Origin: Candidatus Rokuibacteriota bacterium
GTDB lineage: Bacteria; Methylomirabilota; Methylomirabilia; Rokubacteriales; CSP1-6
Assembly: GCA_016177555.1 (NCBI GenBank)
Contig: JACOVB010000014.1
Span: 1 to 6,332 of the forward strand
DNA: 6,332 nucleotides
Reading direction: 5' to 3'
Below the pieces are notes generated by a model that ran no database searches, was not told the DNA's origin, and saw only the letters and a program-made list of their open reading frames with translations. This document shows positions 1-5,357 of this stretch, piece by piece (position 1 is the first letter of the stretch; every line of letters starts with the position of its first letter). Both the position numbers and the translations under genes were made by a program.

Positions 1-433
1 GCAGCGCGGCTTCACCCTGATCGAGGTCGTGGTCGTCATGTTCGTCCTGGCGCTGGCCTCGGCGGTCGTCGTTCCCGCCATCGGCCGCGGGACCGAGGCG
101 CTGCAGGCGCGCACGGAGGTGGCGGGGCTGTCCGCGTTCCTTCGCTACGCGCGGCAGCAGGCCATCACGCGCCGCGAGGCACAGGAGGTGCGGATCGACC
201 CCCAGGCGCATCGGGCGGTTCTGACCGCGGTGGGATCGGCGGAGGTGCGGTCGTCGCGGCGGCTCCACCCAGCCCTTCGCATCGACGCGAGCCCTCCCGC
301 GGCGCTCACGGTGAGGTTCTTGCCCCAGGGCCTCTCCACCGGCGGCACCTTCCGCATCGAGGCGCCCGGCGGGCGCGTCTACCTGATCACGGTGGAGCCC
401 CTCACCGGCCGCGTGCTGAATCGTCGCGCCTAG
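1..433 (+). CDS. gspH: Type II secretion minor pseudopilin GspH (5' partial)
   Basis: GspH is a minor pseudopilin of the T2SS pseudopilus, the inner-membrane-anchored filament thought to push substrates through the secretin. The reading frame is open from the first complete codon at base 2 and reads QRG|FTLIEVVVVMF, so the prepilin peptidase site (Gly at bases 8-10, Phe +1 at 11-13, Glu at +5) is intact. Only the start codon and the first leader residues lie outside the window. The hydrophobic N-terminal helix covers about the first 22 mature residues. The mature protein is 140 residues, slightly short for GspH. The C-terminal FLPQGLSTGGTFRI segment fits the Gly-rich strand seen in GspH-like pseudopilins. 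The ATG/GTG codons after the cleavage site (bases 29 and 38) cannot be the true start because they would delete the processing site. A generic GspG/FimT-like assignment is possible, but position before gspI favours GspH. Confidence 0.85.
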   Translation, partial: QRGFTLIEVVVVMFVLALASAVVVPAIGRGTEALQARTEVAGLSAFLRYARQQAITRREAQEVRIDPQAHRAVLTAVGSAEVRSSRRLHPALRIDASPPAALTVRFLPQGLSTGGTFRIEAPGGRVYLITVEPLTGRVLNRRA

Positions 434-479
434 CGCCGGAACGGATACGAGGGCCGCGCGCGACCGAACCGTCGAGCCG

Positions 480-869
480 ATGAGAAACCAGGCGGGGTTC
501 ACGCTTCTCGAGGTGCTCGTGGCGATGGTCATTCTGGCCGTCGCCATCACGACCATGCTCCAGCTGTCAGCGCAGAGTCTGCGGCTCCTCGGGCTGTCCG
601 GCGAGCATCAGCGCGCCGTCCTCCTGGCCGATCGCGTGACCCGCGAGAGCCAGCCCGAGGCCGAGGGAGTGGAGAACGGCCAGGAGGGGCCCTACGCCTG
701 GGAGCGCCGGGTGTCGCTGGTGGCGCTCCCGGAGGAGCAGAGCCCGCCGACAGGGGCGGCGCCGCGGCTCTTCTCCGTGGCGGTGTCGGTGCGCTGGGGA
801 GGCAGCCGCTCGGTGGAGATCGCCACACTCCGCACCTCCGTGGAGCCGCAGGGATCACGGCGGCAATGA
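480..869 (+). CDS. gspI: Type II secretion minor pseudopilin GspI
   Basis: GspI is the minor pseudopilin that nucleates the tip complex with GspJ and GspK. The 129-residue product begins MRNQAG|FTLLEVLVAM, a six-residue leader with Gly -1, Phe +1 and Glu +5 (E11), followed by a hydrophobic helix to about residue 30. FTLLEVLVA is characteristic of GspI. The C-terminal VSVRWGGSRSVEIATLRTS fits the family's ending strand pattern (V-x-V-x-W, then V-x-x-x-T). The ATG at 480 is the only ATG/GTG/TTG in this frame between the gspH stop and the cleavage site, and the ribosome binding site before it is weak. A 46-base gap separates it from gspH. Its stop overlaps the gspJ start as ATGA, which suggests coupled translation of these partners. 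Confidence 0.9.
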   Translation: MRNQAGFTLLEVLVAMVILAVAITTMLQLSAQSLRLLGLSGEHQRAVLLADRVTRESQPEAEGVENGQEGPYAWERRVSLVALPEEQSPPTGAAPRLFSVAVSVRWGGSRSVEIATLRTSVEPQGSRRQ

Positions 870-1495
870 CTCCCCGCACGCTCAGCGGCCCGGAGCGCGG
901 CTTCACCCTCATCGAGCTGCTGCTCGCGCTGACGCTCGTCGCCGCTCTGCTGGCCATCACCTTCGGGAGCCTGCGTGTGGGGCTCGCGGCGTGGCATCGG
1001 GGAGAGGAGCGGGCCGAGGCGCAGCAGCACGGGCGCGGCCTGGTCCAGGTGCTCGCGCGGGGCCTCGGCGCCACTCACCCCTATCAAGGCGAGACGCGGG
1101 CCGGCAGCCAGCCCCCGATCCTCTTCGAGGGCGAGGCGGAGCGCCTCTCCTTCGTGACGGCGACCCCGCCTTTCCCGGCCACGGGGCCGATCGCCTTCAC
1201 CGCGGTGCAGCTCGCGGTGGACGACGGCGAGGCTCCGGGCCTGGCCTTGCGCCAGAAGGCATTGCCGAACACGGATCCCTTCGAGCGAGTGGCGCCCGTC
1301 CTGGTGGACCGGAGCGTGACGGCCGTGACGTTCCGGTATCTCCGCGACGCGCCGGGAAGCTGGGAGGAGCGCTGGGACGCGGCCACCGAGCAGCGGCTGC
1401 CGCGCGCCGTCGAGCTCACGATCACGACGTCGATCGGCGGGCGCGAGGTGGAGCACCCCCCCCTCACCGTGTCCATCCCGGCGGGCACGCAATGA
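866..1495 (+). CDS. gspJ: Type II secretion minor pseudopilin GspJ
   Basis: GspJ is a minor pseudopilin that forms the tip heterotrimer with GspI and GspK. The 209-residue product has a 12-residue leader, MTPRTLSGPERG, then |FTLIELLLALTLVAALLAI with Phe +1 at residue 13 and Glu +5 at residue 17. Further along are RVGLAAWHRGEERAEAQ after the helix, and near the C terminus the family-like arrangement of an aromatic strand (VTFRYLRD), a Trp-rich segment (SWEERW) and LPRAVELTI. The length matches the usual GspJ size. Start and stop both lie in ATGA overlaps with gspI and gspK, so it is fully embedded in the operon. I see no frameshift or missing motif. Confidence 0.9.
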   Translation: MTPRTLSGPERGFTLIELLLALTLVAALLAITFGSLRVGLAAWHRGEERAEAQQHGRGLVQVLARGLGATHPYQGETRAGSQPPILFEGEAERLSFVTATPPFPATGPIAFTAVQLAVDDGEAPGLALRQKALPNTDPFERVAPVLVDRSVTAVTFRYLRDAPGSWEERWDAATEQRLPRAVELTITTSIGGREVEHPPLTVSIPAGTQ

Positions 1496-2529
1496 CGAGC
1501 CGGGCAGGCTCGCGTCGACGGCCCCCTCACCCTGCCCTCTCCCCCGGTGGGGGGGAGGAGGGATTTGCGCTGCTGGCCGTGATGCTCGTGCTGGCGCTGC
1601 TGGGTGTGGTCGTCGCCGAGCTCGCGTTCTCGATGCGGCTCGAGGCCTCCATGGTGCGCTCCTACAAGGAAACCGTGGTGGCCACCCATCTGGCCGAGGC
1701 GGCAGTCGAGCAGGCCATTCGCGAAGTGCTGAGCGGGGCCCAGATCCAGGCCCTCGACGAGAATGGCCAGATGGTGTTCTACCGGACGGCGGTGGGCCAG
1801 CCCACGCCGACCCTCGTCCCACCGCTCACGCGCGAGCGCGTGCCCCTCGGGCCCGGCCAGTTCTCGTACCGGATCACCGATGAGGAGTCGCGCCTCAACG
1901 TGAACCTGGCACCGCCCGAGCGGGTGGACCGGCTGCTCGCGGCGCTCGATCTCGAGAAGCGCGACCGGGACGTGATCACCGACTCGCTCCAGGACTGGAA
2001 GGACGCCAACGACGAGCACCGCCTCAACGGGGCCGAGAGCGAGGACTACTACCTCAAGCTCCCGGTGCCCTACCGGGCGCGCAACGGGAGCCTTCAGGAC
2101 ACGGCGGAGCTGCTCCAGGTCCGCGGCGTCACGCCCGGACTCTACTTCGGCAAGCCGGACCGGCCGGGGCTCGGCGACCTCGTCACCGTCTTCGGCCGGA
2201 ACACGGTGAATATCAACACGGCGCCGCCCGCCGTCCTCGAGGCCCTGAATCTCTCCGAGGCGGAGATCGCCGACATCGTCCAGACCCGACCGCGCACCCC
2301 GTACCCCTTCGTGCCGGGTCGCTATGCGGGCCGCGGCCTCGGCGTGGGGAGCCAGACCTTCCGCATCGAGGCCGACGGGATCGTGGCGGGGGAACCCAAG
2401 ACGCGCCTCGTCGCCATCGTCCGGCGCGGCGTCAGCCAGCAAGGAGCCCAGCGGCGTACCGCCGCGGCGCCCGCCACGCCATCCCGCGGCGTCATCGTCC
2501 TGTCCTGGCGGTTGGACCCGGAGCGATGA
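1492..2529 (+). CDS. gspK: Type II secretion pseudopilin GspK (tip subunit)
   Basis: GspK is the large minor pseudopilin that caps the pseudopilus. The 345-residue protein has an unusually long 24-residue leader ending GGGEEG|FALLAVMLVLALLGVVVAEL. Phe25 is +1, and +5 is Ala29 instead of Glu, as is usual for GspK. Conserved blocks are ITDEESRLNVNLAPPE (128-143), DWKDANDEHRLNGAE (168-182) followed by DYY, and NINTAP (240-245). These mark the GspK pilin fold with its inserted alpha-helical domain. The acidic residues in these blocks may include calcium ligands, as known for enterotoxigenic E. coli GspK, but I cannot assign them. The frame is open upstream through gspJ, but the ATG in the ATGA overlap is chosen because the leader and cleavage site follow directly. 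Much of the leader (about residues 10-23) is encoded by a palindromic repeat-like element, listed separately. The last codons form an ATGA overlap with gspL. Confidence 0.93.
   Translation: MTSRAGSRRRPPHPALSPGGGEEGFALLAVMLVLALLGVVVAELAFSMRLEASMVRSYKETVVATHLAEAAVEQAIREVLSGAQIQALDENGQMVFYRTAVGQPTPTLVPPLTRERVPLGPGQFSYRITDEESRLNVNLAPPERVDRLLAALDLEKRDRDVITDSLQDWKDANDEHRLNGAESEDYYLKLPVPYRARNGSLQDTAELLQVRGVTPGLYFGKPDRPGLGDLVTVFGRNTVNINTAPPAVLEALNLSEAEIADIVQTRPRTPYPFVPGRYAGRGLGVGSQTFRIEADGIVAGEPKTRLVAIVRRGVSQQGAQRRTAAAPATPSRGVIVLSWRLDPER
1521..1562 (+). repeat. Palindromic repeat-like element within the gspK leader
   Basis: The left arm CCCTCTCCCCC (1535-1545) pairs with the right arm 1551-1562 across a five-base GGTGG loop. 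This gives 11 base pairs with one bulged G at 1558. The C-rich flank GCCCCCTCACCCTG (1521-1534) continues the left side, while the matching right flank is absent because coding sequence for the mature pilin begins there. From memory, this sequence and its translation PPHPALSPGGGE recur in many high-GC bacterial genomes as a dispersed palindromic (REP/MITE-like) element. That identity is recalled, not searched. It lies in frame and encodes most of the GspK prepeptide. It sits about 30-70 bases after the gspK start, so the mRNA hairpin could affect translation. It is not a terminator: it lies inside an essential reading frame and has no T tract. Confidence 0.65.
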
Positions 2530-4016
2530 TCGGGCCGAGGGTCGGGCTTTTCCTGCACGAGCGCGGGCTGACGGCCGCGGCCGTCACCGGACGCGGTCGC
2601 CTTCAGACCTTCACGCTCGCGAGCGAGGACAACCCGGCCTCGCTCCTCCGGGCCGAGCTCACCACGCGGCGCCTCACACCGCGCCAGGCGCGCATCGGCC
2701 TCCAGCGCGCTCTGGTGACCGTCAAGGCGCTCGAGGTGCCGGCGGCCGTGGGATCGAGCCTCGCCCAGGTGCTGCGCTTCGAGCTGGAGCGCCACGTCCC
2801 CTTCCCGCCGGAGGAGATGGCCTTCGACTCCCTCACCCTCCCGACGACAAAGGGCGGGCCCCTGCGCGTGCTGGTCGCGGCCTGCGAGCGCCGCGCCGTG
2901 GAGCGGGTGCTCAGGCTGCTGGAGGAGCCGAGGCTCAAGCCCTTGTCCGTGACCGTGGCCTGCCACACCCTGCCCGCGCTCCTCGGTCGCCGCCTGAAGG
3001 CGCGCCGCGCCGTGTGGGCCCACCGGCACGGAGATGCGATCGACGTCGTCTTCCTCGGCAGCGGCGAGCTGCGGCTGAGCCGCACGGTGCCGGCGGCGGG
3101 CGGCGGCGAGCTGGCGGCCGAGATCGCCGGGAGCCTTCCGCTCCTCAAGTGGAAGGACTGCGACGCGGTGTGGGTCTCCGGCGACGAGCCGGGGCCCTTC
3201 CTCTCCTCACCGGCCCTGGCCGATCTGGGCGCCCCGGTGTCGGAGCCGCCATACCGGTACGGCGTGACCCGGCTCCTCGCGGTACTGCCCGACGCCGACC
3301 GTGGCGTGGCGATGCTCGCGCTGGCCCTCGCGCTGGGGCGGCGTCAGCCTTTGCTCAACCTCCTGCCCGAGGAGCTACGCCCGCGCGCGCTCACGGTGGG
3401 ACAGCTCATGACCGCCGGCGTGGCGACGCTCACGGCGGCGCTCGGCGTCGCCGCCCTCCTCGCCCAGGGCGACGTAGACCGTCACTACCTGGACGACCTC
3501 GATCGGACGACACGGGCACTGGGGCCGCAGGTCACGGTCGTGGAACAGATCGCCGCCGAGCTCAACCAGAAGAAGCGCCTGCTGGCGGCCTTCAAGACGG
3601 TGGAGGAGAGCGGCATCCGTCCCCTCTCCGTCATGCGCGAGCTGACCGAGCTCCTGCCGCAGGACGCCTGGCTCAGCACGCTGAGCCTGGATGCGAAGTC
3701 CGTGGAGATCACGGGACAGGCCAGTGCCGCGAGCCAGCTCATCCCGCTCCTGGAGAGCTCCCCGTGGCTCGACCGCGTGGAGTTCACCTCGCCGGTGACG
3801 CGCGGGCGGGACAAGGAACAGTTCCGGATCAAGGCCGCGTGGGAGACCGGCCCCGCCGGGCCAGCGGCGACCAGCGCGGCACTCACCCCGGAGCGCGCGG
3901 CCGTCGAGCGCCCGGCTCCGCAACGGCCCGCGACGGGGCCGGCGAGGCCGCGCTCTCAACCGCCGGCGGCAGAGCCGAGGCCGGCGCCGGCGCCGCGCCC
4001 GCAGCCCGAGGGCTAG
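2526..4016 (+). CDS. gspL: Type II secretion assembly protein GspL (PilM-like plus PilN-like)
   Basis: GspL is the bitopic inner-membrane protein that links the secretion ATPase GspE in the cytoplasm to GspM and the pseudopilus. The 496-residue product has three parts. Residues 1 to about 270 resemble the actin-like PilM/GspL cytoplasmic domain, including FELERHVPFPPEEMAFDSL. A PilN-like half starts near LLNLLPEELRPR (276-287), followed by a membrane helix at about 290-313 and a charged, probably coiled-coil stretch. The family-like periplasmic segment PLSVMRELTELLPQDAWLSTL and a ferredoxin-like fold then extend to about 440. The last 55 residues (442-496) are a Pro/Ala/Arg-rich tail. The start lies in an ATGA overlap with gspK, with GGAG at 2520-2523 very close before it. 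The stop is one base before the gspM start. Read alone it could be called a PilN-domain protein; the pseudopilin genes before it make GspL the better name. Confidence 0.87.
   Translation: MIGPRVGLFLHERGLTAAAVTGRGRLQTFTLASEDNPASLLRAELTTRRLTPRQARIGLQRALVTVKALEVPAAVGSSLAQVLRFELERHVPFPPEEMAFDSLTLPTTKGGPLRVLVAACERRAVERVLRLLEEPRLKPLSVTVACHTLPALLGRRLKARRAVWAHRHGDAIDVVFLGSGELRLSRTVPAAGGGELAAEIAGSLPLLKWKDCDAVWVSGDEPGPFLSSPALADLGAPVSEPPYRYGVTRLLAVLPDADRGVAMLALALALGRRQPLLNLLPEELRPRALTVGQLMTAGVATLTAALGVAALLAQGDVDRHYLDDLDRTTRALGPQVTVVEQIAAELNQKKRLLAAFKTVEESGIRPLSVMRELTELLPQDAWLSTLSLDAKSVEITGQASAASQLIPLLESSPWLDRVEFTSPVTRGRDKEQFRIKAAWETGPAGPAATSAALTPERAAVERPAPQRPATGPARPRSQPPAAEPRPAPAPRPQPEG
4008..4012 (+). 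promoter_or_regulatory. Probable ribosome binding site of gspM
   Basis: GAGGG lies five bases before the ATG at 4018 and is inside the last codons of gspL. It is among the clearer Shine-Dalgarno-like sequences in this operon and supports the ATG at 4018. The gspL stop TAG lies between it and the start, so termination and re-initiation could be coupled. Confidence 0.5.
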
Positions 4017-4017
4017 C

Positions 4018-4641
4018 ATGGCCGCCCTCTCGAAGCGGGAGCGCAACCTGATCGGGCTGGCCCTGCTTGGCGCGGCGGTCAGCACCGGCTACGTCTATGT
4101 GCTGGAGCCGCTGCGGGAGCAGGCGCAGCAAACCGCCGAGCTCATACCGGCCCGGGAGGCGCAGCTCCAGCGGCGCCGCCTCCTCATCGCCCAGCGTGCA
4201 AGCCTGGCGACCGAGCTGGCGCAGATTGCGACGCGGATCGAGGCGCAGTCGGAGCGGCTGCTCAAGGGGCCGACCCCGCCGCTCGCCGCCTCGGAGATGC
4301 AGAAGCTCGTCAAGGAGGTGGCGGCTGCGGCAAACGTCGAGGTCCGCAGCGAGCGTATCCTGCCCACCGCCGACCGTGACGGGCTGCAGGAAGTGCCCAT
4401 CGAGATCACCGTGGCAGGCGGGATCCGCGAATCGATGAACGTGCTGGATCAGCTGGAGCGAACGAGTAAACTGCTGACCATGCAGGATCTGAAGGTCAGG
4501 GTCATCTCCGCGGGCCAGCCGCGCGATCTGCTCACCACCATCACGGTGGCGGGCTATCTCCTGACACCGCCCACGGCAAAGCCCGGCGACAAGCCAGCCG
4601 CTCCATCGGGCTCGGCACCCGCCCAGGGCAGACGAGGCTGA
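4018..4641 (+). CDS. gspM: Type II secretion protein GspM (PilO-like)
   Basis: GspM is a bitopic inner-membrane protein that pairs with GspL and forms the assembly platform. The 207-residue product has a short basic cytoplasmic N terminus (MAALSKRERN) and one membrane helix at about 11-28 (LIGLALLGAAVSTGYVYV). A Gln/Arg/Glu-rich coiled coil follows at about 30-82. A ferredoxin-like alpha/beta domain covers about 90-187, including EMQKLVKEVAAAANVEVRS and VLDQLERTSKLLTMQDLKV. This layout is that of PilO and of the GspM 'subtype b' group, which is also found in xps-type systems. A 20-residue Pro/Ala/Gly-rich tail ends the protein. It starts one base after the gspL stop and ends eight bases before the next gene. 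The sequence family is weakly conserved, so the call rests on architecture, helix patterns and position. Confidence 0.85.
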   Translation: MAALSKRERNLIGLALLGAAVSTGYVYVLEPLREQAQQTAELIPAREAQLQRRRLLIAQRASLATELAQIATRIEAQSERLLKGPTPPLAASEMQKLVKEVAAAANVEVRSERILPTADRDGLQEVPIEITVAGGIRESMNVLDQLERTSKLLTMQDLKVRVISAGQPRDLLTTITVAGYLLTPPTAKPGDKPAAPSGSAPAQGRRG

Positions 4642-4649
4642 GCGTCCGG

Positions 4650-5357
4650 ATGGCGCCCCGGCTTATCCTGGTCAACGCCGTGTTGCTCGCCGTCGCCGGC
4701 GTCTTCGCCTTCGAGCTGTACGGCGAGCTGTCGGGAGCTCGGCCGCTCCCGACACCACCTTCTCCGCGGGTGGCTCAGCCGGCAGCGGGAGAGACCGGCG
4801 CTGCGACACGGACAGCCGCCCCGCGCCCGGATCAGCGTCCGCTCTACAGCGTGATCGCGACGAAGAACCTCTTCAGCCCGTCGCGTACCGAGGTGGTGGT
4901 CAGCGGCGGGGCGCCAGGCGCGCCCACCGTGGCCAAGCCGCTGCTCCACGGCGTCGTCCTCAACGACGGCAAGAGCCGGGCGTACCTCGAAGATCCCGCG
5001 TCGAAGAAGGTGTTCGGGTATGCCGTGGGCGATCAGGTGGCCGGGGGGCGCCTCGAGACGATCCGCGACGATCGCGTCGTGATCGTGCGGCCCCAGGGCC
5101 CGATCGAGGTGATGTTGCGCGACCCGGCCAAGCCGCGCGCCGCGCCGGCGCCGCCCGCGCCCGGGCCCCAGATCCTCCGGCCGCCGCCCCTTCCCGGAGC
5201 GTCAGGCGCTGCACCGGTGCCCGTGCCGTCCGCCACCGCTCCGCGCCCTGAGATCCAGCAGCCGCCTCCGCGGACGCTCCAGTCGCTCCCGCCCGATTTC
5301 CTGCGACGCCGCGTTCCCGTGCCTCCGGGCTCGGCCGCCGGGGCATCCGGTGGCTAG
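4650..5357 (+). CDS. gspC: GspC/GspN-type type II secretion protein with HR domain (PilP-like)
   Basis: This single-pass inner-membrane protein probably connects the GspL-GspM platform to the secretin N0 domain, as GspC (XpsN in Xanthomonas, PilP in type IV pili) does. The 235-residue product has a membrane helix at about 5-21 (LILVNAVLLAVAGVFAF) and a Pro/Ala-rich linker. The GspC-like KNLFSPSR motif is at 72-79. A homology region at about 96-156 shows HGVVLNDGKSRAYLED, then GYAVGDQVAGGRLETI and VVIVRPQGPIEVML, alternating strands typical of GspC HR and PilP domains. After about residue 160 there is no PDZ or coiled-coil domain; instead there is a Pro-rich tail of about 75 residues. GAGG at 4634-4637 is a possible but distant ribosome binding site. 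The stop overlaps the proposed gspD start by eight bases. The symbols gspC and gspN are both used for such genes; function as the GspC equivalent is inferred. Confidence 0.75.
   Translation: MAPRLILVNAVLLAVAGVFAFELYGELSGARPLPTPPSPRVAQPAAGETGAATRTAAPRPDQRPLYSVIATKNLFSPSRTEVVVSGGAPGAPTVAKPLLHGVVLNDGKSRAYLEDPASKKVFGYAVGDQVAGGRLETIRDDRVVIVRPQGPIEVMLRDPAKPRAAPAPPAPGPQILRPPPLPGASGAAPVPVPSATAPRPEIQQPPPRTLQSLPPDFLRRRVPVPPGSAAGASGG
4729..4754 (+). repeat. Perfect inverted repeat within gspC
   Basis: TGTCGGGAGC (4729-4738) and GCTCCCGACA (4745-4754) are exact reverse complements separated by the six bases TCGGCC, giving a 10-base-pair perfect stem. It lies in coding sequence just after the membrane helix of the GspC-type protein (codons for about residues 27-35). 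No T tract follows, so it is not an intrinsic terminator. It may be an mRNA structure or chance in GC-rich sequence. Confidence 0.45.

Noticed and set aside
434..479. Possible promoter or small gene between gspH and gspI
   Set aside because: The 46-base gap shows no convincing -35/-10 pair, hairpin or start codon, and appears to be a plain operon spacer.
991..1491. An upstream in-frame extension of gspK beginning at 991
   Set aside because: It would overlap gspJ by about 500 bases and put about 190 residues before the prepilin cleavage site, which is not compatible with prepilin processing. The ATG at 1492 fits.
1535..1562. The gspK palindrome read as an intrinsic terminator
   Set aside because: It is within the gspK coding sequence, has no following T tract, and termination there would remove all downstream secretion genes.
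692..1822. A 376-codon open frame on the minus strand
   Set aside because: Antisense to gspI, gspJ and gspK, with Arg/Pro/Ala-rich low-complexity translation and no motif. Stops are rare in this composition.
1084..2442. A 452-codon open frame on the minus strand
   Set aside because: It lies opposite gspJ and gspK, whose products carry clear family motifs. Its translation is Arg/Gly/His-rich with no recognisable domain, as expected for antisense frames in GC-rich DNA.
2324..4051. A 575-codon open frame on the plus strand
   Set aside because: It overlaps gspK and all of gspL in another frame, and its product is Arg/Pro/Gly-rich without domains. The gspL frame carries the membrane helix and PilN-like motifs.
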